Positions 27,651 to 36,986 of a DNA stretch of 64,000 nucleotides are shown piece after piece. Source of the DNA: Pleionea mediterranea (lineage in GTDB: Bacteria; Pseudomonadota; Gammaproteobacteria; Enterobacterales; Kangiellaceae). Numbering within the stretch: the first letter of the stretch is position 1; each line of letters begins with the position of its first letter. The DNA is taken from positions 372,001 to 436,000 of the forward strand of contig NZ_QGGU01000002.1 of assembly GCF_003148745.1 (NCBI RefSeq), written 5' to 3'. The notes below the pieces were generated by a model. That model ran no database searches. It was not told the origin of the DNA and was given only the letters and a program-made list of their open reading frames with translations. The position numbers and the translations under genes are program-made.

Positions 27651-27677
27651 AAAGCCATCGATAATCGATGGCTTTTT
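27651..27677 (+). terminator. Rho-independent terminator after the acyltransferase pair
   Basis: Stem AAAGCCATCGAT / ATCGATGGCTTT with a 2-4 nt loop, A-run on the left and T-run on the right. It can end transcription from both sides. Confidence 0.85.
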
Positions 27678-27742
27678 AATATGAGATAAAATATCAGCCT
27701 GATAACTGTTCAATGTTTATTAATACTTAATCAAGAAATCCT

Positions 27743-28306
27743 ATGTCGTTAGATACTATTGAAATAAATAAGCAGCGTCAAAACCTGTTTGATCGAGAAG
27801 AAATCTGGCTGTTTGGTTATGGCTCTTTAATTTATAAAGTAGACTTTCCGTTTCTTGAAAAATCACCGGCAAGCCTTTATGGCTGGACCAGGCGATTCTG
27901 GCAGGGCAGTCACGATCACAGAGGCACGCCCGATAATCCCGGACGTGTGCTGACTTTGATTGAGTCTATGGATGAACACTGCACGGGTATGGCTTATCGA
28001 GTCAGTCATGATGTGTTTGATCATCTCGATCATCGGGAGAAAAATGGCTACCTTCGTTACGATGTCGATTTGCAGCTTGCCAATAATATAACCAAAGCCG
28101 GACTGGTTTATATTGCGCCAGAGAATAACCTGGCCTATCTTGGTGAAGCGAGTGAAGAATCCATTGCCCAGCATATTCATCAGAGTCACGGGCCAAGTGG
28201 TTCTAACCGGGATTATGTCTTGCATTTGGCCGAAGCATTAAGAACTATGGGCGTGGATGATCCTCATGTGTTTGAAATTGAACGCTATTTATTAGAGTAC
28301 GCTTAA
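27743..28306 (+). CDS. Gamma-glutamylcyclotransferase (ChaC-like)
   Basis: 187 residues. The N-terminal signature WLFGYGSLIY and the conserved glutamate in DHREKNGY match the ChaC/GGCT family, which cleaves glutathione to 5-oxoproline and Cys-Gly. HGPSGSNRDYVLHLAEALRTMGVDDPHV is typical of the C-terminal part of ChaC. A glutathione S-transferase follows 80 bp downstream on the same strand, so both may share a glutathione-related role. Confidence 0.9.
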   Translation: MSLDTIEINKQRQNLFDREEIWLFGYGSLIYKVDFPFLEKSPASLYGWTRRFWQGSHDHRGTPDNPGRVLTLIESMDEHCTGMAYRVSHDVFDHLDHREKNGYLRYDVDLQLANNITKAGLVYIAPENNLAYLGEASEESIAQHIHQSHGPSGSNRDYVLHLAEALRTMGVDDPHVFEIERYLLEYA

Positions 28307-28386
28307 TTTTTAAAATTAATGACGATTAACAAAAGTGACTCATTTTGAAACTGATTCATAATAGTCTTTAAAGAAGGAACTTTGTT

Positions 28387-28995
28387 TTGAAAATTTACGG
28401 TGACGGATTATCAGGCAATTGTTACAAGTTACAGTTGTTGTTAAGTTTGCTGCAAAAAAACTATCAATGGATTGATGTGGATATTTTAAAGGGTGAAACC
28501 CAAACAGGGGCTTTCCTGAAAAAGTCAGCCAATGGAAAAGTGCCTTTACTGGAACTCGAAAACGGTGAATGTCTCACCGAATCAAATGCTATTTTAAACT
28601 TTCTGGCACAGGGCTCAGCATTGTGGCCCGATGACCCCTGGCATCAGGCAAAGGTATTGCAATGGCAGTTTTTCGAACAGTACAGTCATGAGCCTTATAT
28701 TGCGGTGGCCCGATTTATCAATCGTTACCTTGGTTTACCCGATGAAAGACGAGCGGAATACGATGCTAAGCAACCGGGTGGTCATAAAGCCTTGTCCATT
28801 ATGGAGCAGCAATTGCAACAAACGCCTTTTTTAACCGGAGAGCAGTTTACGGTTGCCGATATATCTTTGTACGCCTATACCCATGTCGCCGAAGAAGGTG
28901 GCTTTGATTTATCATCCTATAGCGCTATTAATCTTTGGCTTAAGCGCATCGAAGCGATGCCTCATTATCAACCGATGAACAATACCAACCGATGA
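28387..28995 (+). CDS. Glutathione S-transferase family protein
   Basis: 202 residues. Thioredoxin-like N-terminal domain with LYG..LSGNCYK, LLELENGECLTESNAILNFLA (the conserved cis-Pro and Glu-Ser motif) and an all-helical C-terminal domain with FTVADISLYAYTHVAEEGG, a GST hallmark. It starts at a TTG preceded by AAGGAA. The C-terminal end PHYQPMNNTNR lies inside a 17-bp tandem repeat, so its last residues are set by repeat number. Substrate not readable. Confidence 0.88.
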   Translation: MKIYGDGLSGNCYKLQLLLSLLQKNYQWIDVDILKGETQTGAFLKKSANGKVPLLELENGECLTESNAILNFLAQGSALWPDDPWHQAKVLQWQFFEQYSHEPYIAVARFINRYLGLPDERRAEYDAKQPGGHKALSIMEQQLQQTPFLTGEQFTVADISLYAYTHVAEEGGFDLSSYSAINLWLKRIEAMPHYQPMNNTNR

Positions 28996-29053
28996 ACAAT
29001 ACCAACCGATGAACAATACCAACCGATGAATAATATCAACCGATGAATAATAG
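28969..29053. repeat. 17-bp tandem repeat at the GST 3' end
   Basis: Five consecutive 17-bp units (CAACCGATGAACAATAC, later CAACCGATGAATAATAT/G) at 28969, 28986, 29003, 29020 and 29037. The first one and a half encode the GST C-terminus. As 17 is not a multiple of three, loss or gain of a unit moves the stop and changes the tail. Confidence 0.9.
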
Positions 29054-29244
29054 TCATTACAAGGAATCCAGGTAACACGCTCTAGTATCGACTTAATTTT
29101 ATTAAGCGTTATTTGAATTCTTTGCCTATACTTTAGCGGAGCCTGGCTGGGGTATTGCTAACAGCTCATTTATTGAGTCTGTGGTTTGTTCTTGTCGCTC
29201 AGATTTATTTAAAGTCAATATGACAAGGTTTAAGAGCGACAATT

Positions 29245-29970
29245 ATGAATGCAAGGTTCTGCGGTTTAACTTTCTTTTTAACACTATTATTTTTATCGAC
29301 TTCTCTAGTTGCAAAAAATTCATCCGGTGGATTTCTGGACTTTAATATTTATCCTTATTTATCCGATGCCGATAATGATACCTCGGTAACCATTAATGCG
29401 GGCGCCAGGCTTGCCAACCGATTTTCATATTTTGGCTTTATCAATATGGGCAATCAGGCTGGTAGCAGTGAGTTAAGTGACACCAATACCTTTTATTCTG
29501 AGCAAAATGTTCGTTGGCAAATACAACCGGATTCACCCTTTGATTTAACCTTGCAAATGAACTTTCGAACCGGTGATGATAATGATCGCCATCGACTAGG
29601 TGTTCGCTGGCGTTTAAATGACTCTATATTTATTAAGGATTTTTTTAAACGCAATCGTTTTCAGTACGCTGTTAATCTTCATCTGATTCAATTTGATAAT
29701 GAACCCGGCAATGTCTGGCAAATAGAGCATTCGTTTCGAAAAACCTGGGGAACATCCGACAGAACAATCTACCTGTCAGGGTTTATTGATCATACATTTA
29801 ATCAAACATTACCCAGTGAGTTCCCAGACAATCCAATCGTTGCTGAAGCTCAGTTTGGAATTGAATTAATGAATAGTTTTTTTCTGGTGACTGAATATCG
29901 GCGCAATGAATATCGCATAGAGCAATCGAATAACTGGGCGATAGGTGCCGAATATGTGATTACCTGGTAA
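29245..29970 (+). CDS. Outer-membrane beta-barrel protein of unknown function
   Basis: 241 residues with a signal peptide (cleavage near SLVA|KN) and repeated amphipathic strands (VTINAGARL, FDLTLQMNFRT, HRLGVRWRL, QYAVNLHLIQF, IYLSGFIDHTF, FFLVTEYRRNEYRI), ending AIGAEYVITW with a terminal aromatic residue. That is the pattern of a small outer-membrane barrel of about 10-12 strands. The family is not recognised. Expressed singly, with weak upstream signals. Confidence 0.75.
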   Translation: MNARFCGLTFFLTLLFLSTSLVAKNSSGGFLDFNIYPYLSDADNDTSVTINAGARLANRFSYFGFINMGNQAGSSELSDTNTFYSEQNVRWQIQPDSPFDLTLQMNFRTGDDNDRHRLGVRWRLNDSIFIKDFFKRNRFQYAVNLHLIQFDNEPGNVWQIEHSFRKTWGTSDRTIYLSGFIDHTFNQTLPSEFPDNPIVAEAQFGIELMNSFFLVTEYRRNEYRIEQSNNWAIGAEYVITW

Positions 29971-30075
29971 CACTATTTGATTTATATTAAAAACTCGTAA
30001 TCAAATAGTCGATGAGTGTAACAAATGGATTGCCATTGCGTCCCTAGGGCACATTCATAAGCAAGAGGCATGATA

Positions 30076-30630
30076 ATGAGTCTATTTACCGAACACAGTA
30101 TCGAGTCTGCGCCCGAAAAATCCAAAGCTATGTTAGAAGCTGCAGAAAAAGACATGGGGTTTGTGCCCAATCTGTATAAGTTTATGGCTGAGTCCCCTGC
30201 GTCATTAGAAGCCTATTTCAAAGTGACAGAAATTCTTGAAAAATCGTCGCTATCCGCAAAACAGCAACAAATTGTTTTACTCGCTATCAGTCGAGAAAAC
30301 AGTTGTGAGTTTTGTGTCGCTGCACACAGCATGATTGGCACCATGATGGCTAAAGTGGATAAGTCAGTTATCGATGCTATCCGCGATGGTCAGTCGACAG
30401 GAGATGATACAACCGATGCATTAATTACTTTTAGTGTTAAATTAATTCAGCAGCGCGGTTGGGTCAGTGATAGTGATAAGAAATCATTTTTTAATGCTGG
30501 CTTTACTGAGGAAAATGCACTGGATGTCGTTTTAGCCGCATCGTTAAAAACACTATCCAATTACACCAATCATATAACGGGTACCAAAACCAACGATGAG
30601 ATGAAAGAGTTCGCCTGGACGAAATCTTAA
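30076..30630 (+). CDS. Carboxymuconolactone decarboxylase/AhpD-like protein
   Basis: 184 residues. The CxxC redox motif lies in ENSCEFCVAAHS, with a following histidine, as in AhpD-type alkylhydroperoxidase-like proteins. The ATG at 30076 has AGAGG 8 nt upstream; an ATG two codons earlier is the alternative. The substrate is unknown. A convergent terminator follows. Confidence 0.88.
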   Translation: MSLFTEHSIESAPEKSKAMLEAAEKDMGFVPNLYKFMAESPASLEAYFKVTEILEKSSLSAKQQQIVLLAISRENSCEFCVAAHSMIGTMMAKVDKSVIDAIRDGQSTGDDTTDALITFSVKLIQQRGWVSDSDKKSFFNAGFTEENALDVVLAASLKTLSNYTNHITGTKTNDEMKEFAWTKS

Positions 30631-30659
30631 TGGCTTAAGTTGTTTTATTCTGTAACATT

Positions 30660-30688
30660 AAAAAACCGCGATTATTCGCGGTTTTTTA
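30660..30688 (+). terminator. Bidirectional terminator between convergent genes
   Basis: Stem AAAACCGCG / CGCGGTTTT around ATTATT, with A- and T-runs on either side, between the AhpD-like gene and the minus-strand TPR gene. Confidence 0.85.
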
Positions 30689-30698
30689 TTAGATGAGC

Positions 30699-31742
30699 TC
30701 ATCGGTTATGCAATGCATTCACCAGTTGTGGATCATTCAGTGGCTGGCTTTTAAGATGGTTGATAATATTGTTTGCTTTATTTATCTCACCTGAACGTTC
30801 CAGTAATTGACTCATCCGGAATTGTGCCCAGTGTTCACTGGGCAGTTTCTCAGTAATCATTGGTTCAAGATTGGGAAAAACTTTAAGATAATGTTGAAAC
30901 GCATCAATGCCTGTTTTTGAATCGAGGTTGCCAACTACACTGGTTCGTCCGATTTGATAATAACTGGCATACACATATAGTTGATTTTGCTCTGCTGCTG
31001 CTAGTGTTGAAACCTGCCTGAAGCCTTTAAGACCTAGATTAAAATAATTGGATGCAACCAGTGCCGAAGCTGCTTGAAACTGGGTTTTCGCATCATACTT
31101 GTTATTACTTAGTACTAAAGACGCAAAGGCTTTAATATCATCGGTTAATTCATTATCTTGCAACCATTTTAACCGCGCTTGCGCGCCGTCATTGATCGAT
31201 AAAGACTCAATATTAGCTATTTGTTGTTTTGCCTTGTCACTAGAGCCTCCGGCTATAGAGGGGGCCGATAAGTAATAGTTAAATAATCCAATGTGCGCAG
31301 GTAAGTAAGTTTTGTCGAGTTCAATGGCTTTTTTAAACCCGTCTTTTGCATCTGTCGCGTATCCCATTGCCGTAAATATAGATGCATTGGATGCTTGTTT
31401 CGAGCTCATTCGGGCAAACCAGTAATATTCTTCGGCTGTATTGGGAAGCACGTTGAGTGATGTTTCAAATAAATCTTCTGCACGATCCAATTGTTCCTTT
31501 TCTATAGCAATACGGGCTAATAGAATAAAGGCAGCATTGCGGATGACCTTATTATGTTTGTTTTGTTGAAGAAGCTGCTCAAGTACTGCTTCGCTGTCCT
31601 TATATAGTTGGCTCTCAAATAATGTTGATGCGTGTTTTATAATCTCTAAACCGTTTTCCGCTACACTGTTTTCTGGGTTGTTTTCAGCAAAGCAATTGAC
31701 GAACAAAATGTTAACTAAAATGAGTGGGATAATATACTTCAT
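30699..31742 (-). CDS. Secreted TPR-repeat protein
   Basis: 347 residues with a signal peptide (MKYIIPLILVNILFVNCFA|EN; the Cys is close to a lipobox-like site but the context is not typical). The remainder is a helical array of about eight TPR-like repeats with patterns such as AAFILLARIAIEKEQLDRAEDLFETSLN and AYYQIGRTSVVG. The start overlaps the upstream gene by 4 nt (ATGA), so translation is coupled to the DUF2306 protein. Probably a periplasmic interaction protein for that membrane protein. Confidence 0.85.
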   Translation of the reverse strand: MKYIIPLILVNILFVNCFAENNPENSVAENGLEIIKHASTLFESQLYKDSEAVLEQLLQQNKHNKVIRNAAFILLARIAIEKEQLDRAEDLFETSLNVLPNTAEEYYWFARMSSKQASNASIFTAMGYATDAKDGFKKAIELDKTYLPAHIGLFNYYLSAPSIAGGSSDKAKQQIANIESLSINDGAQARLKWLQDNELTDDIKAFASLVLSNNKYDAKTQFQAASALVASNYFNLGLKGFRQVSTLAAAEQNQLYVYASYYQIGRTSVVGNLDSKTGIDAFQHYLKVFPNLEPMITEKLPSEHWAQFRMSQLLERSGEINKANNIINHLKSQPLNDPQLVNALHNR

Positions 31743-32494
31743 GACTTGGCTTCTCCTTGAACTTTAAATTTTGTCGCGAAATATTTTTTATAGAAATGAA
31801 TACTGAGTCCGCCGATTACTCCAGGTAAAATCCACGGGATCAACTGCCAGTTTCCCTGCAGGACTTCTGATAAGTAGCGACGACCGCCAACCGCAAAAAA
31901 AGCTGTGTATACCGCAATGCCTGAGCCGATGATGGCGCTCATATGTTCAATTATCCACTCACGTTGTTTGAGTTGTGGTTTAAAAATATAGTGATAAACA
32001 CCCATTGCAGATACGATTGCGAGAACCGCAAATATGGCGTATAAAACTTGGCTGTTGATGATGGCTTTTATAAGAATCAGCGAGCCAAGTAAAAACAATA
32101 AAGCCACCCAAAATAAATGGCTCCAATGTTTGAGTTGGTTTCTATCTGCTTTTGCTTTTAAGACGAGAGTGCTGTGTTTAACACCAACGAGAACTAAAAC
32201 GGATAACAGTAATAAGAACTCGGTCAGTTGTCGGTGACGATCAGTCAGTTTTCCCCGTACTTCTTCAGATAAAACTTGTTCTCCAAATCGAATGGCAATT
32301 GGGTCAAACCAGGCAATCAAACACATTACAATTCCACTGATACTGATAATCCACATTGCCCTTGTAAAGATTAGACCAGCTTGCTTATGCAAACGCGAGC
32401 CCTTGCGACTCACTACAGGTACCCAGAAAGCAACCATTGCAATAAAGCCCACCAGAATATGAAGGATTAATGCCGAATGATGGATAACAATCAT
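31739..32494 (-). CDS. DUF2306-type multi-pass membrane protein
   Basis: 251 residues with about seven hydrophobic helices. The start MIVIHHSALILHILVGFIAMVAFWV, RLHKQAG, and H. patterns fit DUF2306-like integral membrane proteins with intramembrane histidines. No biochemical role is known. It shares a divergent promoter region with the two-component pair on the other strand, so regulation by it is plausible. Confidence 0.8.
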   Translation of the reverse strand: MIVIHHSALILHILVGFIAMVAFWVPVVSRKGSRLHKQAGLIFTRAMWIISISGIVMCLIAWFDPIAIRFGEQVLSEEVRGKLTDRHRQLTEFLLLLSVLVLVGVKHSTLVLKAKADRNQLKHWSHLFWVALLFLLGSLILIKAIINSQVLYAIFAVLAIVSAMGVYHYIFKPQLKQREWIIEHMSAIIGSGIAVYTAFFAVGGRRYLSEVLQGNWQLIPWILPGVIGGLSIHFYKKYFATKFKVQGEAKS

Positions 32495-32655
32495 ATTTTT
32501 TATCTCCGTTTATCACTTGGAAACACATGTTATTTGATAAGCAATCGGTGCGCATGTGCCACAGGTAATGATTTAAAACCGTGACTTTTGGCCTATTGGC
32601 ATTAATGATGGACTTTGCGATACTGACTATCTTTTAAACTTAAAGCGAAACTTTA

Positions 32656-33828
32656 GTGTCTGAATTCGACAGTCCAGTAAATATGAGCTCACGGCGTCAA
32701 AAGAGTAAAAAGGATGACTTATTTGATGCGAAAAATATCGCCGCATTATCAACCTGGGGGGCTATTTTTGCATTAAGCCTCTACTTGATGACTCGATTAT
32801 CCATTGAAGATCCCATTCGTTATATTCAAATTGTTGTATTGTTTTTAATTTATGCGGCCAGTTTTATTGCTGTGGCTCAAGAGAACCTAACCTGGGGCAA
32901 TTTTGCTCATTGGCGAGCCGTGTTTCTGGCAGTTATGTTGTTGGCTGCTTTTTCCATAGGTTATATTTTATTGTTTGATTTTTTGTCTATCTTGACGATT
33001 ATATGGGCTGCGGTTGTTTCATATTACTTGACCCTTCGTCAGTCAGTCGTAGTGGTTTTAACCGTCATTTTGCTGTGGTTTGCCATGATAAGTTTCAGAC
33101 AAAATGAACTGCACTGGATTCAGGCTATTCTATATGGTTCATTTCATATGTTTGCTTTATTGCTTGCAACATCGAATAAACGCGAGCGAGCTATTGCTGA
33201 ACAACTGCAACGTCGTAACGCCGAGCTTCAGGCCACACAAAAACTGCTTACCGAAGCATCAAAGCAAACTGAACGTACCCGAATCGCACGCGACTTACAC
33301 GATTTACTGGGGCATCATCTCACCGCTCTTGCTATAAAACTTCAGGTCGCTTCTCGACTCACTGAGGGCGAAGCTAAAAGTCAGGTTGATGAATGTCATG
33401 TCATTGCAAAGCTATTGCTGAATGATGTTAGGGATGCGGTATCAACGCTGCGTGAATCTGGAACAATTAATGTTGTACAGGCTATTAAGTTATTAACAGA
33501 ACAAGTGCCAAAACCGAAGGTTCATTTATCGGTAGATGATTCGCTTTCAATTGAAAATATTACTAAAGCGGAAACATTGTTGCGCTGTATTCAGGAGTCT
33601 ATTACCAATAGTATGAAACACGCGGGTGCTGATAATCTTTGGCTTAGTATGAAATATGACGATAAAGCAATCATTACCCAAGTAATAGACGATGGGCATG
33701 TAGATACCCATTGGCGCAAGGGTAATGGTATTCGAGGCATGGAAGAACGATTAAATGCCTGTGGTGGGACGTTATTGCTTTCAAGAAAAGACAGCAGCCT
33801 TGAATATATTATTACAATACCGGTGTAA
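32656..33828 (+). CDS. NarL-type sensor histidine kinase
   Basis: 390 residues from a GTG. About six membrane helices in the first 170 residues form the sensor. A coiled coil leads to the HisKA_3 site ARDLHDLLGHHL with the phosphorylated His, then an HATPase domain with QESITNSMKHAGA and the ATP-lid GNGIRGMEERLNACGG. This matches kinases that partner with LuxR-type regulators such as the one 3 nt downstream. Confidence 0.93.
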   Translation: MSEFDSPVNMSSRRQKSKKDDLFDAKNIAALSTWGAIFALSLYLMTRLSIEDPIRYIQIVVLFLIYAASFIAVAQENLTWGNFAHWRAVFLAVMLLAAFSIGYILLFDFLSILTIIWAAVVSYYLTLRQSVVVVLTVILLWFAMISFRQNELHWIQAILYGSFHMFALLLATSNKRERAIAEQLQRRNAELQATQKLLTEASKQTERTRIARDLHDLLGHHLTALAIKLQVASRLTEGEAKSQVDECHVIAKLLLNDVRDAVSTLRESGTINVVQAIKLLTEQVPKPKVHLSVDDSLSIENITKAETLLRCIQESITNSMKHAGADNLWLSMKYDDKAIITQVIDDGHVDTHWRKGNGIRGMEERLNACGGTLLLSRKDSSLEYIITIPV

Positions 33829-33831
33829 TCA

Positions 33832-34479
33832 ATGACTATACGTGTACTTCTGGTTGACGATCAAAAACTCATTCGAGATGGCATAAAAAGTTTATTGCAA
33901 TTGTCTGATAAAGTTTCCGTTGTTGGTGAGTGTATTGATGGTACTGAAGTGATTTCAGCAATTAACCTGACACAGCCTGATGTTATCTTGCTGGATTTGT
34001 CCATGCCAAAAATGGATGGGATTTCAACTTTGGAACATTTGAAAGTATGCAACATGACAACTCCAGTATTGGTACTAACCACTTTTGATGATCACGAGTT
34101 GGTTTTAAAAAGCATACAATTTGGTGCCAGCGGTTTTTTACTTAAAGATATTTCGCTGGAGTCATTAGTAGAGGCGATTGAGTCCGTTAATGATGGACAG
34201 TCATACATTCAGCCAGCCATCACTGAAAACTTAATAAAAAATACACGAGTTGAATCTACAAGCATACCTTCGTCTGCAGTAATAGAACCATTGTCCAAAA
34301 AAGAACTGGAAGTTTTACGACTAATAGCGAGTGGTTATTCGAACAAAGAAATTGCGTTAGCACTGAGTAAGTCCGAAGGAACAATTAAAAATCATGTGTC
34401 CAATTTGTTGTCGAAACTTGGGGTTCGAGATAGAACTCGGGCTGTATTGTTGGCAATAGAGCAAGGAATATTGTACTAG
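33832..34479 (+). CDS. LuxR/NarL-type response regulator
   Basis: 215 residues. Receiver domain with acidic pocket (LVDDQ), the phospho-acceptor Asp in VILLDLSMPKMDG and the conserved Lys in FLLKDIS. The C-terminal LuxR HTH (LSKKELEVLRLIASGYSNKEIALALSKSEGTIKNHVSNLL) binds DNA. It starts 3 nt after the kinase stop, an operon pair. The divergently transcribed DUF2306-TPR genes are the closest candidate targets. Confidence 0.94.
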   Translation: MTIRVLLVDDQKLIRDGIKSLLQLSDKVSVVGECIDGTEVISAINLTQPDVILLDLSMPKMDGISTLEHLKVCNMTTPVLVLTTFDDHELVLKSIQFGASGFLLKDISLESLVEAIESVNDGQSYIQPAITENLIKNTRVESTSIPSSAVIEPLSKKELEVLRLIASGYSNKEIALALSKSEGTIKNHVSNLLSKLGVRDRTRAVLLAIEQGILY

Positions 34480-34576
34480 CAGAAAAAGCTTTCAGTTGGT
34501 GCGTTGGTGATCAGAGCGACAATTAGCATTTTCCGTTAAATTGGCTACACTGGATATGTTCTTTTAGGAGTTCAGT

Positions 34577-36265
34577 ATGCAAAGTGCACCCAATCATCCC
34601 CAAGAAGCTGCCAGAATAGAAGCATTAAACGAATACCAGATATTGGATACCCTGCCTGAGCAGGAGTTTGATGATCTGACGCAGATAGCAGCCAGTATCT
34701 GTGGCACTGAAATTGCTCTGGTCAGTTTGGTGGATACCGATCGACAATGGTTTAAATCCCGTTATGGGCTGGATGCCGAGCAAACACCCAGAGAATTGGC
34801 ATTTTGTGCCCATGCCATTTTGCAAGAACAGATTTTTGAAGTACAAGACGCCAGTAAAGATGAGCGGTTTTTTGATAATCCTTTGGTTACTCAGGCGCCA
34901 GATATTCGATTTTATGCCGGCGCACCCATATACGCGCACAATGGTTTGCCGGTGGGTACTTTATGTGTGATCGATCAACAACCGAAAAAACTGACCAGTG
35001 AGCAGCAGGCCGCGTTGTTTGCATTAGCCCGGCAGGTGATGTCACAGCTGGAATTGCGCCGCAATATTATGGAGCTGGAAACCAGCCAGCAACAGCTGGA
35101 AGAAAGTAATAAAGAACTAACACGCTTGACCCGTCATCGAACGCAATTTATTAACCATGTCAGCCATGAAATTCGCACACCATTAAATGCCATTCTTGGA
35201 TTCAGCCGTATCTTGTCGCGGCAAATGCCTGCCGAACAACAAGATAATGATGAACTGACATTGAATGACGATTCTCCTGAAGCATTGATCGATTTAATTA
35301 AAGTGTCCGCTGAAAACTTAAGTGAAACCGTTAATCATGTACTGGATTTATCACGGCTCGAAGCCGGAAAAATGACCTTGCAAGATGAAGATGTTTTGCT
35401 GGAAGCATTAGCCAAAGACATTATTGTGATTAATTCACAACGTGCGAAAGAAAAAAATATACAACTGTCCAGCGAACTTTCACCTGCTTTACCGCGTTGT
35501 GTGCGAACCGACAAAACAAAACTGGTACAAATATTAATAAACCTGGTGGGCAACGCGATTAAGTTTACACCCGCTGGCAAACGAGTTTCTTTACAAATAA
35601 ATTCGGACAATGGCACGCTGAATGTTCATGTGAAAGATGAAGGTGTTGGAATAGCCGAAGAGAATATTGATAAAGTTTTTCGTCCTTTTCAGCAAGTCGA
35701 AAGCAGTGAGAGTCAGCTTTATGCAGGCTCGGGTCTTGGTTTAACCATTTGCCGGGAGCTGGCTGATTTTTTAGGAGGCAGTTTAAATGTTTCCAGCCAG
35801 TTAAACGAGGGATCGGAATTTATATTGCGCTTGCCACTGGTTGCTGGAAATGAATCGTTGGTGCAGTCGGATCTTACTCTTAAAGCCCTCGACTTATCCG
35901 ATAAAAATATTCTGGTAATAGAGGATAATCGGGTAAATCAACTGGTGATTAAAGCCATGTTAAAAGCAACCAAAGCCCGGTTAAACTTTGCTGATAATGG
36001 AAGCGATGGCATAGCAGCAGCAAAGCAGACATTACCGGATCTGATTCTTATTGATATACGACTGCCGGATATGGATGGCTTTTCCATATTAAGCCAGTTA
36101 AAAGCCTATGATGCGACCGTAGAAACCCCAATGATTATTGTTTCGGGTGATGTGACCAATGAAAATTATCAGAAAGCTGAAAAGTTAGGCGCAGAGGCGT
36201 TTATTGAAAAGCCATTGGATGAACTTAAATTGATGGTATTGCTTGAGCAAATATTTAAATTATAA
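34577..36265 (+). CDS. Hybrid GAF-histidine kinase-receiver protein
   Basis: 562 residues, cytoplasmic. A GAF domain (about 20-160) of the type starting EAARIEALNEYQILDTLPE, a coiled coil, a HisKA site (HVSHEIRTPLNAILGF), an HATPase domain with N-box (INLVGNAIKF), G1 (DEGVGIAEENI) and G2 (GSGLGL) boxes, and a C-terminal receiver domain with LVIEDN, the Asp in LILIDIRLPDMDG and a Lys in AFIEKPLD. AGGAG lies just before ATG. A phosphorelay partner is not seen nearby. Confidence 0.93.
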   Translation: MQSAPNHPQEAARIEALNEYQILDTLPEQEFDDLTQIAASICGTEIALVSLVDTDRQWFKSRYGLDAEQTPRELAFCAHAILQEQIFEVQDASKDERFFDNPLVTQAPDIRFYAGAPIYAHNGLPVGTLCVIDQQPKKLTSEQQAALFALARQVMSQLELRRNIMELETSQQQLEESNKELTRLTRHRTQFINHVSHEIRTPLNAILGFSRILSRQMPAEQQDNDELTLNDDSPEALIDLIKVSAENLSETVNHVLDLSRLEAGKMTLQDEDVLLEALAKDIIVINSQRAKEKNIQLSSELSPALPRCVRTDKTKLVQILINLVGNAIKFTPAGKRVSLQINSDNGTLNVHVKDEGVGIAEENIDKVFRPFQQVESSESQLYAGSGLGLTICRELADFLGGSLNVSSQLNEGSEFILRLPLVAGNESLVQSDLTLKALDLSDKNILVIEDNRVNQLVIKAMLKATKARLNFADNGSDGIAAAKQTLPDLILIDIRLPDMDGFSILSQLKAYDATVETPMIIVSGDVTNENYQKAEKLGAEAFIEKPLDELKLMVLLEQIFKL

Positions 36266-36692
36266 CCACCGTATTAAACGATAATTTAGATAGATCTGAA
36301 CACAATTTTGCATTCCTGAACGAGAGGGCTCAAGATAATTAGACAGTAAAGCTTCTGCCAATATCTTAAAGCGGACATGGCAAACTCCTTTAAATTAAAT
36401 CTTTCAAGCTCTCAATAATGGGAATGGGTTGTCCGTTTTTTCGTTTAATTTCACACTAATTTCGTAGATATATCTGTGGATAAACTGCTAACTAATTGAA
36501 TTTATTGAGAATACACTGGCGCATATAATGGAGTTATATACTATTGAGCGATCTATCAAACATTATTAGAAAATGTGATTTTTGCTCTAGCGATTGTGAC
36601 CAAAGGGTTGTAGGCTATCCGGTAAGAAAAGCGAGCGGTTTATTTAAGCTCGCATGAATAGAATAAGCGTTCTTTGCTATTAAGGAGAACCT
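36266..36692. other. Intergenic region leading into the cassette array
   Basis: 427 bp. It holds a possible 30-residue minus-strand ORF (36286-36378) with a strong AAAGGAG before its ATG, a loose GCGGACA...TGTCCGTTTTTT inverted repeat (36371-36447) that could end the kinase transcript, a 6-bp hairpin GCGAGC/GCTCGC just before the first cassette, and a TATAAT hexamer near 36525. No integrase gene or clear attI site is present. Confidence 0.45.
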
Positions 36693-36929
36693 TTGAAAAA
36701 GTACATGGTCGTTGAAAATTTTAAGCCTGGGCTAATGGAAGAGAATTACAGAGTGTATAACGCGAAGGGCCGTCAATTTCCTGAAGGTTTGTACTATTTG
36801 AATTCGTGGGTAAACACAGAAAAAAGCATCTGCTTTCAATTAATGGAATCAAAAGATGAGTCTCTATTTTATGAGTGGTTTAAAAAGTGGGAGCAGTTCG
36901 TCGATTTTGAACTGTATCCTCTTGATTAA
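36693..36929 (+). CDS. DUF3303-like small protein (cassette 1)
   Basis: 78 residues with the order MVVENFKPG...FPEGLYYLNSWVN...FQLMESKD...FYEWFKKWEQFVDFELYPL. The first strand, the P-x-G-x-x-x-L-x-x-W turn and the E-x-x-P-end agree with DUF3303-type dimeric ferredoxin-like folds. The start is a TTG with TAAGGAG upstream; an in-frame ATG four codons later is possible. First gene of the array. Confidence 0.7.
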   Translation: MKKYMVVENFKPGLMEENYRVYNAKGRQFPEGLYYLNSWVNTEKSICFQLMESKDESLFYEWFKKWEQFVDFELYPLD

Positions 36930-36986
36930 GCAAATAACAAGCAAAGGCAAATCGACGCGTGCCGCGCGATTGCTTTGAGCGTTATG
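36930..36986 (+). other. attC site 1
   Basis: Palindrome with AACAAGCAAAGG(C)AAATCG on the left matched by CGATTGCTTTGAGCGTT on the right, ending at the GTTATG where the next gene begins. Confidence 0.75.
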
